Shown: piece after piece, positions 25,539-34,296 of the stretch
Numbering within the stretch: position 1 is the stretch's first letter
Layout of the letters: the number at the start of each line of letters is the position of its first letter
Origin: Glycomyces arizonensis DSM 44726
GTDB taxonomy: Bacteria; Actinomycetota; Actinomycetes; Mycobacteriales; Micromonosporaceae
Direction: 5' to 3'
Assembly: GCF_000482705.1 (NCBI RefSeq)
Contig: NZ_AXWO01000036.1
Coordinates: forward strand, 1 to 50,739
Length of the DNA stretch: 50,739 nucleotides
Program-made: the position numbers and the translations under genes
The notes under the pieces: generated by a model
Seen by the model: the letters and a program-made list of their open reading frames with translations, nothing else
What the model was told of the DNA's origin: nothing
The model's database searches: none

Positions 25539-25905
25539 CGCAGGTCCGCTCGCAGTCGTGCCAGATTCGGGTGGCGGCGTGTTTGATCTGGGCGGCCGTC
25601 TCGCCGGTGTTGATCCAGTCCCAGGTGCCGGGGTCGGTCACCCATAGGTCGGGGGTGCCGAGCACGAGGCCGGTGAGGTAGCCGATCGTGCTCGCCCCGG
25701 TGTCGTCTTCGGCGACGAGCCACATGCGGGGCCTGACTGCTTGGGTGGCGAAGACGAGAGTGCGGCCGTCGATCTCGGCCGCGCCGAGCGCGGTCAGCCC
25801 AGCCGGATCGGGGACCTCGGACGGGTTCGCCCGCAGCGGCAGGGCCGCGAGAGCGCGGTGGTAGGCGCGGCGGATCAACTCCGGCGCCGAGCGAGCGAGT
25901 GTCAT
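25531..25905 (-). CDS. Hypothetical protein, second gene of the orphan module
   Basis: A 124-residue protein from ATG 25905, which overlaps the previous stop (ATGA). It looks like a compact alpha/beta domain: an N-terminal amphipathic helix, strands such as RTLVFATQ and RMWLVAEDD, then several Trp residues (DLWVTDPGTWDWI) and a C-terminal helix with His and two Cys. No family is recognised. Residue composition and coupling to both neighbours support a real gene. The longer frame upstream only reads through the first gene. Confidence 0.6.
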   Translation of the reverse strand: MTLARSAPELIRRAYHRALAALPLRANPSEVPDPAGLTALGAAEIDGRTLVFATQAVRPRMWLVAEDDTGASTIGYLTGLVLGTPDLWVTDPGTWDWINTGETAAQIKHAATRIWHDCERTCDG

Positions 25906-26603
25906 CGGGCCGCACCGCCGATCACGTGCCGTTCCAGGCGCGCGGTTCGCACCGCATCGAAGAACACCTGCGGCGCGAAGGCGGTCCCGTGCGGCACGGA
26001 CGACGGTCGGGCACCGCCCGCGCGGGCGGTGCCCGCCGTGACGGGCGCCGGGTCGGAGTGGGCGATCGCTCGCGCTTCGGCGCGGGTCTGGGGCCGGTCG
26101 GGGAAGGGCAGGGCTCGCCAATGCAGGACCGCGATCAGCACGCGCAGGAGCCACCGCAGGCGGATCAGGGCGCGGCTGGGTTCGTCGGTCTCGTGGTGGG
26201 CGCGGTGGAGTTCTTCGGAGTCGCGGATGAACGCCGCGTAGGCGGCTTCGCGCATCGGCGAGAACCGGTACTCCTCGGTGGCTTCCTCCTCGAAGGTCGA
26301 GCCGGGGAGCGGGTCGGGCAGTTCGTTCCGGCGGTGGCGGCCGGTGCGGGTGTCCTGGTACCAGCCGGGCGTGCCGTAGGGACCGGGGTCGTCCGGGGCG
26401 TGGGGCTTGCCGCCGATCTGCCAGTCCTCGCCGGGCTTGTGGCGCAGGTGATCGGGTTCGTAGTAGGGCTCGCCGGGGCCGAAGCCGGGCGGGTAGCGCC
26501 TGCCGCGGCGCCTGGGCCGGTGGTCGGAGTGCCCGGCGGCGAAGTGGGCGGCCGTTTGCGTGTTTTCAAGTACGCCGGAATGGCGTATCGTCGTGGACGA
26601 CAC
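25902..26603 (-). CDS. Hypothetical protein, first gene of the orphan module
   Basis: A 233-residue protein of unknown function starting at GTG 26603. Residues about 30-95 are Pro/Gly/His-rich (PPGFGPGEPYYEPDHLRHKPGEDW), then comes an acidic and helical region with a hydrophobic segment (LRWLLRVLIAVLHWRAL, about 148-164) that could be an amphipathic helix or a single membrane contact. The start is uncertain: the first 18 codons are unusually AT-rich (ATA, CTT, GAA AAC) and a hairpin lies directly before the GTG, with no clear ribosome site. Confidence 0.55.
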   Translation of the reverse strand: MSSTTIRHSGVLENTQTAAHFAAGHSDHRPRRRGRRYPPGFGPGEPYYEPDHLRHKPGEDWQIGGKPHAPDDPGPYGTPGWYQDTRTGRHRRNELPDPLPGSTFEEEATEEYRFSPMREAAYAAFIRDSEELHRAHHETDEPSRALIRLRWLLRVLIAVLHWRALPFPDRPQTRAEARAIAHSDPAPVTAGTARAGGARPSSVPHGTAFAPQVFFDAVRTARLERHVIGGAAR

Positions 26604-27072
26604 GAGAGCCTGCTCTCTGTGTTGGAGCCGCCCGGCGGGTACTAGTTTGGCGATTAGCGGACCGCCGGGCGGCGGCTTGAGAAACTGCCTTATGGAATTG
26701 TCGTGTGATCAGTGCTCTGGACGTAACCCTTTCAGGGGATTCTCGTAAATGACTGCCGCCGTTGCCGTTTCGCAAATGCGGTGATTGCATGATGACCGAG
26801 GATAGCGGCGCTGTCAACTTACGCGTCTAGGTGATCCGCGCCTCAAAATTGATCATGTTGGGCCGCAGACGTATTCACTCTCCGGTTCGCGTTCCTCTTC
26901 TGTGATGAGACGGGCTCGATCTACTTCGGAGGAGGCGACCGCGCCGTTCGAGGAGTCCGAGTCCGCCTCTCCCGCGGGGATGGTGCCCTGGAGTCGGGAA
27001 CCCGATCCACCCGAACCCGGACCGAGCCGCTTCGAGAACGAGCTCTGACCGATTCGGTTCGAAGGCGCGAAA
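26604..27072. other. Non-coding leader region with two inverted repeats
   Basis: About 470 bases without a supported gene. GAGAGC-CT-GCTCTC (26604-26617) abuts the start of the orphan module. A 12-bp perfect inverted repeat (26627-26638 with 26662-26673) encloses a 23-nt AT-richer loop. The rest, about 26690-27060, is moderately GC and shows nothing I can name. Confidence 0.5.
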
Positions 27073-27116
27073 AGGCCCGGTCGGCGGCGCTGGGAGGCTG
27101 CCCGCCGACCGGGCCT
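27073..27116 (-). terminator. Terminator of the maltose importer operon
   Basis: A perfect 15-bp stem (27073-27087 with 27102-27116) with a 14-nt loop, 45 bp beyond the malG stop. Confidence 0.78.
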
Positions 27117-27160
27117 CTGCCTGCCGCAAGGCAGGTCCCCTCGTGTCGAGCGGTAGTCCG

Positions 27161-28072
27161 TTACCCCTTCACCGCGCCGCCGGTCAGACCGGAGACGATG
27201 TAGCGCTGGAGGCTCATGAACACCGTGACCGTCAGCACCGAGGTGATGAGCGTCCCGGCGGCGAACAGTCCGAAGTAGCTGGCCGGGGAGTGCTCGGCCA
27301 CGAGCGTCTTGAGCCCGACGGCGAGGGTCATCTCCGAACGGTCGGTCAGGAACAGGCTGGCGAGGATGAAGTCGTTCATCGTCCCCACGAACGCCAGGAT
27401 CCCCGAGATCGCGATGATCGGCGCGGCCAGCGGCAGGATCATCCCGAAGAAGATCTGCGCGTGGCTCGCCCCGTCGATCGTGGCCGCCTCGTCGAGCTCC
27501 TTGGGGATCGTGTCGAAGAAGCCCTTCATCAGCCACGTCGAGACGCCCAGCGCCCCGCCCATGTAGACCAGCATCAGCCCGAGCTTCGAGTTGAGCCCGG
27601 CCACCGGGTAGAAGTCGCCGATGGTGCCGAAGATCAGGTACAGGGCGACCACGGCCAGGAACGCCGGGAACATCTGGATCAGCAGCAGGAACAGCAGCAT
27701 CGGCCGCCGTCCCTTGAAGCGGAACCGGCTGAACGCGTAGGCGGCCAGCGAGGAGATGAAGATCGAGACGAACGCCGCCGGGACGGCGATCATGAGCGAG
27801 TTGCCGAACCAGTGCCAGAACGGGACGTTCGGCTCGGTGAACAGCCGCTCGAAGTTGTCGAGGCCGAAACTCGACGGCAGCAGGCTCGTCGTCGACAGCG
27901 TCCCGTTCGGGTTGAACGCCGCCGAGACGACGTACACGATCGGCACCAGGGCGAACACCAGCACCAGCACGACCATCAGGTGCCGCCAGCCGGTGTCGCC
28001 CGCCCAGCGGGCCAGGCCCGAGCGGCGCTTCGGCCGCACCGGGGCGCGGCGCGGTTCTGCGGTACGCGTCAT
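27161..28072 (-). CDS. malG: Maltose-type ABC transporter permease MalG
   Basis: A 303-residue permease with six predicted membrane segments and the EAA loop EAATIDGASHAQIFFGMILP. The C-terminal QRYIVSGLTGGAVKG is the typical MalG ending that reaches into the ATPase dimer. ATG 28072 overlaps the malF stop (ATGA); the long frame upstream is an extension across malF. It partners MalF in importing maltose or maltodextrins. Confidence 0.9.
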   Translation of the reverse strand: MTRTAEPRRAPVRPKRRSGLARWAGDTGWRHLMVVLVLVFALVPIVYVVSAAFNPNGTLSTTSLLPSSFGLDNFERLFTEPNVPFWHWFGNSLMIAVPAAFVSIFISSLAAYAFSRFRFKGRRPMLLFLLLIQMFPAFLAVVALYLIFGTIGDFYPVAGLNSKLGLMLVYMGGALGVSTWLMKGFFDTIPKELDEAATIDGASHAQIFFGMILPLAAPIIAISGILAFVGTMNDFILASLFLTDRSEMTLAVGLKTLVAEHSPASYFGLFAAGTLITSVLTVTVFMSLQRYIVSGLTGGAVKG

Positions 28073-29616
28073 GAGTAGACGTCCTCCTGAGATCGGGTGG
28101 CGCGGAACATGAGCGCCGAGATCGTGGCGACGATGAGGAAGATGAACACGCTGATGGCCGAGGCGAAGCCGTAGTCGGCGCTGGAGGATCCGAAGGCCTG
28201 CCGGAAGGCGTAGGTGATCAAGAGGTCGGTGCCGCCGACCGTGTCCCCGGCGTTGATCGGGTTGCCGCCCGAGAGCAGTTCGATCGCGTTGAAGTTGTTG
28301 AAGTTGAACGCGAAGCTGGAGATCAGGAGCGGGGTGAGCGCCACCAGCAGCAGCGGCAGGGTGATCTTGCGGAAGGCCGTCAGGCCGGTCGCGCCGTCGA
28401 TCTTGGCCGCCTCCAGCGAGTCGGCCGGCAGCGCCTGGAGCGCCCCCAGGCTGATCAGGAACATGTAGGGGAAGCCCAGCCACGTGTTGGCGATGAGGAC
28501 CATCGCCCGGGCCGCCCACGTCTGGCCGTACCAGTCGACGTTCATGCCGAGCAGCTCGTTGATCACCCCGTAGTCGCGGTTGAACATCTGCGCCCACACC
28601 AGCAGCATCGCGAACGACGGCATGGCGTAGGGCAGGATCATCACCGACCGGTACAGCTTCGTGCCCCGCATGCCGGGCCGATTGAGGGCCATGGCCGCGC
28701 CGAGCCCGAGCGCGAAGGTGAGCAGGACGCTGCCGGCGCCGAAGGCGAGGTTCCACACGAACACGCCGAAGAACGGGCCCCTGATGTCCTCGTCGGTGAG
28801 CACCTGCAGGTAGTTGTCGAAGCCGATGCCGACGCGCCAGCCCACGAGCGCCTCGTCGCCGTCCTCGGTGACGAACGTGCCGGTCTCGTCGTCGGCGTGC
28901 CAGACGATGCCGGCCTCGTCGTCGGTGATGCAGTCGCATCCGGCGTCGTAGGAGCGGGTGGAGGTGCCCTCGAACGCCGACAGGCCCTGGACCTTGATGC
29001 CCGAGTGCTCGCCGGTGGGCACCGCCAGTTCGGCGACCTCGGCGTGCCGCTCGTTGAGTTCGGCGAGGCCCCACACCTCGTAGTCCTCGGCGGCGGTGAT
29101 GCGTCCGGCCTGGTCGGTCTCGACCTCGTCGAGCGCGGTCAGGCCCTCCTCGGTGCCGGCCCAGTGGGTGCCCTCGTCGGTGTCGGTCAACAGCAGCGCC
29201 AGGTCGCCGGAGGCCGATTCGCCGACCGACAGCAGGTAGGTGTTCCCGCCGGGGGTCGGCTGGACGCCCGCGGCGATGATCGCCTCGATCGCCTGGTCCT
29301 TGCCGACGCGGTGCCCGTCGCCGTAGTTGGTGAAGGAGGTGCCGATGGTGAGGACCACCGGCAGGATCTGGAAGGCGATCAGGAGCAGGGTGCCGGGCAC
29401 GAGGTATTTGAGCGGGATCCGGCGGCGCTGCAGGTAGGTGTAGAAGATGACGGCGACGGCGGCCGCCTCCGCGCCCAGGCCCCACCAGGCCCGGGCGTCG
29501 ATGAGGGGCAACGCCGCCCAGACGGCCAGGGCCGTCACCACCGCGAGCACGGCGATCTTGGCGATCAGGCCCGCGGCGGTGTGCGACCCGGCCGTCTGGG
29601 AACGCTGGTCGAGCAC
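28069..29616 (-). CDS. malF: Maltose-type ABC transporter permease MalF with large extracytoplasmic loop
   Basis: A 515-residue permease, well above the roughly 300 residues usual in this family. After three N-terminal membrane segments (about 17-93) comes an external insertion of about 185 residues (97-283) corresponding to the P2 loop of enteric MalF, here acidic and with a Cys-Asp-Cys pair (227-229). The channel core follows, with the EAA loop EAAKIDGATGLTAFRKI. GTG 29616 has AAGGAA upstream. It lies 32 bp after malE. Confidence 0.9.
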   Translation of the reverse strand: MLDQRSQTAGSHTAAGLIAKIAVLAVVTALAVWAALPLIDARAWWGLGAEAAAVAVIFYTYLQRRRIPLKYLVPGTLLLIAFQILPVVLTIGTSFTNYGDGHRVGKDQAIEAIIAAGVQPTPGGNTYLLSVGESASGDLALLLTDTDEGTHWAGTEEGLTALDEVETDQAGRITAAEDYEVWGLAELNERHAEVAELAVPTGEHSGIKVQGLSAFEGTSTRSYDAGCDCITDDEAGIVWHADDETGTFVTEDGDEALVGWRVGIGFDNYLQVLTDEDIRGPFFGVFVWNLAFGAGSVLLTFALGLGAAMALNRPGMRGTKLYRSVMILPYAMPSFAMLLVWAQMFNRDYGVINELLGMNVDWYGQTWAARAMVLIANTWLGFPYMFLISLGALQALPADSLEAAKIDGATGLTAFRKITLPLLLVALTPLLISSFAFNFNNFNAIELLSGGNPINAGDTVGGTDLLITYAFRQAFGSSSADYGFASAISVFIFLIVATISALMFRATRSQEDVYS

Positions 29617-29648
29617 GAGTGGGTTCCTTCGTTCGTCGGTGCGGGGGC

Positions 29649-30890
29649 TCAGGAGGCGTCGATGGCGTCGGCGATGGCCTGGCCGGCGGTGGTGGCGGCC
29701 TCCTCGCCGGGGGTGACGCCGTCGATGCTGTCGGCCTCGGCGCGGCCGAAGGGCTCCCAGACCGCGTTCATCGCCGGGATGTTCGGCATCGGGACGGCGT
29801 GCTCGCCGGCGGCGGCGAAGCCCTGGACGTCGGCGTTGCCCTCGGCGTAGGTCTCGGCGGCGGCCGTCAGCGCGGGCAGGCGCCCGCCGGCCTCGGCGAG
29901 CTTGAGCTGGAGGTCCTCGGTCAGCACGTAGTTGGTGACGAACTCCTGGGCGAACAGGGCGTTCTTGGCCGAGGCCGAGACGTAGAAGCCCTGGACGCCC
30001 ATGAACGGGGCGGCCGGGTTCTGGCCCTCGAAGCCGGGGATGGCGGTGACCTCGTACTCGATGCCGGCGTTCTGGGCGTCGATGAGCGCCCAGGGGCCGG
30101 AGATGAGGAACGCGGACTTGCCCTCGACGAAGAACGGGGTCGCGTTGGAGCTGTCGATGGAGGTCGACAGGACGCCGCTCCCGCCGAGCTCGGCGAACTT
30201 CTCGAAGGCCGCGATGCCGCCGGCCGAGGCGACGCCGACGTCGCCGGGGTCGGTGCCCTCGGCGCCGAAGAGGTAGCCGCCCATGGACGAGAACAGCGGG
30301 TAGGCGCTGTAGGCGTCGCCGTTCACGCCGACCGGCAGGAGCACCACGTTCTCGGTGCCCGCGTCCTGTCCGGCGGCGACGAGCTCTTCGAACGTGGCCG
30401 GGACCTCGGCGGCCAGGGCGGTGTTGCGGATCAGGCCGATGTTCTCGACGGCGTAGGGGGCGGCGTAGAGGTTGCCGTCGACGGTGAACGCGGTGATCGA
30501 GGCCGGGTTGAGCGCGGCCTGCTGGTCCTCGGTCAAGGTGATGGGGCTGATGACGCCGTCGGCGGCGAGCTGGCCGGACCAGTCGTGGGCGCCGACGAGG
30601 ACGTCGGGGCCCTGGCCCTGCTCGGCGGCGGTCAGGAAGTCCTCGCGGAGGGTCTCGACGTGCTCCTCGACGGTGACCTTGACGCCCACCTGGTTCTCGA
30701 AGTCGGCGACGAACTCCTTGAGCACCGGGGTGCGGGTCTCGTCGGCCCAGATGACCAGTTCGCCGGAGAACTCCTGCTGCTCGGAGCCGGTGTCGCCGTC
30801 CTCGCCGCTCTCGTCGTCGGATCCGCAGGCGGCGGCCGCGCCGAGCGCCGCCATGGAGACGGCGGCGGTGCCGATGGTCCTTCTACGCAT
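29649..30890 (-). CDS. malE: Maltose/maltodextrin-binding lipoprotein MalE
   Basis: A 413-residue lipoprotein. Signal peptide with lipobox AAAC (lipidated Cys22), an acidic linker (SDDESGEDGDTGSEQQ), and a type I maltose-binding fold starting GELVIWADETRTPVLKEF, with GPWALIDAQNAG and AAPFMGVQGFYVS as in MalE relatives. It delivers maltose or maltodextrin to MalFG. First gene of malE-F-G, divergent from the LacI regulator across 161 bp; ribosome site GAGGAGAGG. Confidence 0.9.
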   Translation of the reverse strand: MRRRTIGTAAVSMAALGAAAACGSDDESGEDGDTGSEQQEFSGELVIWADETRTPVLKEFVADFENQVGVKVTVEEHVETLREDFLTAAEQGQGPDVLVGAHDWSGQLAADGVISPITLTEDQQAALNPASITAFTVDGNLYAAPYAVENIGLIRNTALAAEVPATFEELVAAGQDAGTENVVLLPVGVNGDAYSAYPLFSSMGGYLFGAEGTDPGDVGVASAGGIAAFEKFAELGGSGVLSTSIDSSNATPFFVEGKSAFLISGPWALIDAQNAGIEYEVTAIPGFEGQNPAAPFMGVQGFYVSASAKNALFAQEFVTNYVLTEDLQLKLAEAGGRLPALTAAAETYAEGNADVQGFAAAGEHAVPMPNIPAMNAVWEPFGRAEADSIDGVTPGEEAATTAGQAIADAIDAS

Positions 30891-30984
30891 GATTGAGTAC
30901 CTCTCCTCGTTGAGGGCGGCCCGCCGAGCGGGACCGTGACGGGGATCATGGGCTCTGCCCCTGACACCTCGAAGGTTAGCAAGA

Positions 30985-30997
30985 TGTTTCAGAAACA
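30985..30997. promoter_or_regulatory. Candidate MalR operator between malE and malR
   Basis: TGTTTC-A-GAAACA, a perfect 13-bp palindrome, centred 101 bp from the malE start and 61 bp from the malR start. The flank also has TTGCAA and TTGCCAA motifs (31005-31027) that may be part of promoters or further boxes. Confidence 0.55.
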
Positions 30998-31051
30998 GGA
31001 AACCCTTGCAATCAAACTGTTGCCAAATTTCAGATAGGCTACGCTGTCATC

Positions 31052-32050
31052 ATGCGGCTTCGACTCTCCGACATCGCCAGGCAGGCCGGGGTCAGCGAGG
31101 CGACGGTGTCCCGGGTGCTCAACGACAAGCCCGGCGTCGGGGCTCAGACCCGGCAATCCGTCCTCACTGCCCTCGACGTGCTCGGCTACGAACGGCCCCA
31201 GGCCCTTCGCAAGCACGCCATCGGCCTCATCGGCCTCGTCGTGCCCGAACTCGAGAACCCCATATTCCCGGTGTACGCGCAGACGATCTCCAACGTCCTC
31301 GCGGGCTCGGGCTACACGCCGGTGCTGTGCACGCAGACGCCCGGCGGGGTCTCCGAGGACGAGTTCGTCGAGATGCTGCGCGAGCGAAGCGTGGCCGGGA
31401 TCATCTTCGTCTCCGGGCTCCACGCCGACACCGCCGCCAGCACCGAGCGCTACCAGGAGCTCAAGGACAAGCGCCTGCCGATCGCGTTCATCACCGGCCA
31501 CCCCGAAGGCGTCGAGGCCGCGTCCTTCTCCTGCGACGACGCCGTCGCCGCCCGCATCGCCGTCGAGCACCTCGCCGGGCTCGGCCACGAGAAGATCGGC
31601 CTGGTCTCCGGGCCCGACCGCTACTGGCCCGTCCAGCGCAAGATCCGCGGCTACCGGGCCGCCATGCAGCACCTCGGCCCCGAGCTGATCGAGCTGACCC
31701 TCTTCGGCGAGCAGGGCGGCCACGCCGCCGCCTCCCGCCTCATCGACCGCGGCGCCACCGCCGTCGTCTGCGGCTCCGACATGATGGCCCTCGGCGCCAT
31801 CCGCGCCGCCGCCGAGCGCGGCCTGGCCGTGCCCGGCGACTTCTCCGTCGTCGGCTACGACGACTCCCCCCTCATCGCCCACACCAACCCCCCGCTCACG
31901 ACCGTGCGGCAGCCGGTGCGCGACATCGCCACCGCCGCCGCCCGGGCGCTGCTCGACGAGATCGCCGGGCAGCCCACGCCGTCGTCGGAATACCTGTTCC
32001 GGCCCGAACTCGTCGTACGCGGCTCCACCGGTGCGGCACCCCAAAGATGA
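31052..32050 (+). CDS. malR: LacI-family repressor of the maltose locus
   Basis: A 332-residue LacI/GalR regulator: helix-turn-helix at residues 3-25 (LSDIARQAGVSEATVSRVLN), hinge helix near 48-56, then the sugar-sensing domain (about 58-325) ending with PPLTTVRQPVRD. It is divergent from malE and 12 bp before the GH13 gene, matching the malR-malEFG-aglA arrangement of Streptomyces. It probably represses the importer and is relieved by maltose or maltodextrin; the exact inducer is inference. Confidence 0.88.
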   Translation: MRLRLSDIARQAGVSEATVSRVLNDKPGVGAQTRQSVLTALDVLGYERPQALRKHAIGLIGLVVPELENPIFPVYAQTISNVLAGSGYTPVLCTQTPGGVSEDEFVEMLRERSVAGIIFVSGLHADTAASTERYQELKDKRLPIAFITGHPEGVEAASFSCDDAVAARIAVEHLAGLGHEKIGLVSGPDRYWPVQRKIRGYRAAMQHLGPELIELTLFGEQGGHAAASRLIDRGATAVVCGSDMMALGAIRAAAERGLAVPGDFSVVGYDDSPLIAHTNPPLTTVRQPVRDIATAAARALLDEIAGQPTPSSEYLFRPELVVRGSTGAAPQR

Positions 32051-32062
32051 GAGGACACACTC

Positions 32063-33616
32063 ATGAGTGACAACTGGTGGCGCGAGGCGGTCATCTACCA
32101 GGTGTATCCGCGCTCCTTCGCCGACGCGAACGGCGACGGCATGGGCGACCTCGCGGGCATCCGCTCGCGCATCCCCTACCTGGCGAAGCTCGGCGTCGAC
32201 GCGCTCTGGCTGTCCCCGTTCTACGCCTCGCCGCAGAAGGACGCGGGCTACGACGTCGCCGACTACCGCGCGATCGACCCGCGGTTCGGCACGCTCGACG
32301 ACTTCGACGCGATGCTGGAGGCCGCGCACGAGGCGGGCATCCGCCTCATCGTCGACCTGGTCCCCAACCACTCCTCCTCGGAGCACGAGTGGTTCAAGGC
32401 CGCCCTGGCCTCCGGGCCGGGCAGCAGCGAACGCGACCGCTACCACTTCCGCGACGTCGACCCCGCGAAGCCCGAGGTCCCGCCGAACAACTGGCAGTCG
32501 GTCTTCGGCGGCCCGGCCTGGACCAAGACCCCCGACGGCAAGCAGTGGTACCTGCACCTGTTCGACTCCTCGCAGCCGGACCTGAACTGGGACAACCCCG
32601 AGGTCCACGCCGAGTTCCAGTCGATCCTCAGGTTCTGGCTCGACCGCGGCGTCGACGGCTTCCGCATCGACGTCGCCCACGGCATGGTCAAGGCCGCCGG
32701 GCTCCCCGACACCGGCGGCGACGGCACGATCGAGATGATCGGCACGACCCGCTCCCCGTTCTTCGACCAGGACGGCGTCCACGAGATCTACCGCACGTGG
32801 CGGCCGGTCATCGAGGAGTACGAGGGCGACCGGATCTTCGTCGCCGAGGCCTGGACCGACTCGGCCGAGCGCCGGGCGCTGTACCTGCGGCCCGACGAGC
32901 TGCACCAGGCGTTCAACTTCGACCTCGTGCTGGCCCCGTTCAGCGCGGTCGACTTCCGCAAGGCCATCGACGCCGAGATCGCCAACAACGCCGGCATCGG
33001 CGCCCCGTGCACGTGGGTGCTGTCCAACCACGACGTGCAGCGGCACGTCACCCGCTACGGCGACGGCCCGATCGGCCTGGCGCGGGCGAAGGCCGCGACG
33101 CAGCTCTTGCTGGCGCTGCCGGGCGTCGTGTACGTCTACCAGGGCGAGGAGCTGGGCCTGAACGAGGTGCTCGACCTGCCCGACGAGGTGCGTGAGGACC
33201 CGACGTTCTTCCGCACGAACGGCGAGCAGATCGGCCGCGACGGCTGCCGGGTGCCGATCCCGTGGCGGACCGAGGGGCCGTCGCTCGGCTTCGGCGACGC
33301 CGAGGGCTGGCTGCCGCAGCCCGAAGGCTGGGCCGAGAAGTCGGTGGAGGCCGAGGACGGCACCGGCGGCTCGACGCTCGAGTTCTACCGCCAGGCGATC
33401 GCGTTGCGCAAGGCCCACAAGGCCACCGGCCTGACCTGGCTCGACGACCCGGGCGACAACGCCTTCGCGTTCGACAACGGCGCCGTGGTGTGCGTGGTGA
33501 ACTTCGGCGACGAGCCGGTGGGCCTCGACGGCTTCGACGGCGAGGTGCTCCTGTCGAGCGCCGAACTCGCCGAAGGCCGCCTCCCAGCCGGCTCGGCGGT
33601 CTGGTTCAAGAAGTAA
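32063..33616 (+). CDS. GH13 alpha-glucosidase (oligo-1,4/1,6-glucosidase type)
   Basis: A 517-residue GH13 enzyme without signal peptide. It has the barrel regions DLVPNHSS, GFRIDVAHG with nucleophile Asp203, FVAEAW with acid/base Glu262, and LSNHD with Asp324, and a short C-terminal beta domain. The QPDLNWDNPEV segment between regions I and II is typical of exo-acting alpha-glucosidases that hydrolyse maltose and short oligomers in the cytosol. AGAGGA precedes the ATG; it is co-transcribed with malR. Specificity for alpha-1,4 against alpha-1,6 links is not certain. Confidence 0.93.
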   Translation: MSDNWWREAVIYQVYPRSFADANGDGMGDLAGIRSRIPYLAKLGVDALWLSPFYASPQKDAGYDVADYRAIDPRFGTLDDFDAMLEAAHEAGIRLIVDLVPNHSSSEHEWFKAALASGPGSSERDRYHFRDVDPAKPEVPPNNWQSVFGGPAWTKTPDGKQWYLHLFDSSQPDLNWDNPEVHAEFQSILRFWLDRGVDGFRIDVAHGMVKAAGLPDTGGDGTIEMIGTTRSPFFDQDGVHEIYRTWRPVIEEYEGDRIFVAEAWTDSAERRALYLRPDELHQAFNFDLVLAPFSAVDFRKAIDAEIANNAGIGAPCTWVLSNHDVQRHVTRYGDGPIGLARAKAATQLLLALPGVVYVYQGEELGLNEVLDLPDEVREDPTFFRTNGEQIGRDGCRVPIPWRTEGPSLGFGDAEGWLPQPEGWAEKSVEAEDGTGGSTLEFYRQAIALRKAHKATGLTWLDDPGDNAFAFDNGAVVCVVNFGDEPVGLDGFDGEVLLSSAELAEGRLPAGSAVWFKK

Positions 33617-33625
33617 GCAGCACGA

Positions 33626-33668
33626 ACGAATCGGGGCGGCGGGCCGAAGGTCCGCCGCCCCGATTCGT
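33626..33668 (+). terminator. Terminator after the GH13 gene
   Basis: A perfect 17-bp stem (33626-33642 with 33652-33668) with a 9-nt loop, starting 10 bp after the stop. Confidence 0.85.
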
Positions 33669-33722
33669 GTGTCGCCGGTGTCGAGACGCGAAACCTGACG
33701 ACGGTTTGCTCAGGCTTGCGCC

Positions 33723-33992
33723 ATGGCAACCGACGAACCGGACTCGGCCGGGGACGCCGAGTCCGCCGCACCGGCTGCGACCGGCAGCGGCAGCACCACC
33801 GACGACATCCTCACGGCGCTGCATGAGGCCAGGGCAGAACGCGAGGAACACCTCGTGCAGGTCATCGAGCAGTTCAGGTTGGAACGCGAAGGATCGCAGG
33901 GCAACATAGGCGCTCCGACATCTTCCCCCATGCGAGCGGCCATCACCACAATGATGAAAGTGTTGTTTCGGCGTGTTCATGTCCGGTTCTGA
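33723..33992 (+). CDS. Possible small protein, unknown
   Basis: An 89-residue open frame from ATG 33723. The first 25 residues are Ala/Ser/Glu-rich; then DDILTALHEARAEREEHLVQ forms a convincing amphipathic helix, and the C-terminus is basic (MKVLFRRVHVRF). The ribosome site is weak, and GC drops toward the 3' end, so it may be a degraded remnant. It lies just before the toxin-antitoxin pair, but there is no coupling. Confidence 0.35.
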   Translation: MATDEPDSAGDAESAAPAATGSGSTTDDILTALHEARAEREEHLVQVIEQFRLEREGSQGNIGAPTSSPMRAAITTMMKVLFRRVHVRF

Positions 33993-34026
33993 CTGCTAGC
34001 ATCGATACCGTAAGGGGGTGAACACA

Positions 34027-34296
34027 ATGACCGATACTCATCCCGAGACCAGGGCAATGTCGATCCGCGGAATCGATCCCGAGGTCTACGAGACTATCCG
34101 GATTCGCGCTGCCAACCACGGCCAATCGATGGAGTCCGAGGTCAGGGAGATCCTGATTCGAGCCGCCGACGGCGATTTCAACCGCCGGTCGATGGAACTC
34201 GGCGACCTCATACACTCGTATGTCGCGGAGGTCGGCGGAGTGGATCTCGAACTCCCCGATCGCAATGAGCCGGATCGTGAGCTGGATCTGTCGTGA
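34027..34296 (+). CDS. FitA/VapB-like ribbon-helix-helix antitoxin
   Basis: An 89-residue antitoxin. The N-terminal ribbon-helix-helix reads MSIRGIDPEVYETIRIRAANHG followed by QSMESEVREILIRA, the FitA/Arc-type DNA-binding fold; the acidic C-terminal tail (GVDLELPDRNEPDRELDLS) would fold onto the toxin. ATG 34027 has AAGGGGGT about 8 bp upstream; the GTG at 34018 overlaps that site and is rejected. It should bind its own promoter with the toxin and neutralise it. Codon use is less GC-biased than in core genes, suggesting acquired DNA. Confidence 0.85.
   Translation: MTDTHPETRAMSIRGIDPEVYETIRIRAANHGQSMESEVREILIRAADGDFNRRSMELGDLIHSYVAEVGGVDLELPDRNEPDRELDLS

Noticed and set aside
30989..33418. 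809-codon open frame antisense to malR and the GH13 gene
   Set aside because: Mirror frame of two well-supported genes, no recognisable domain.
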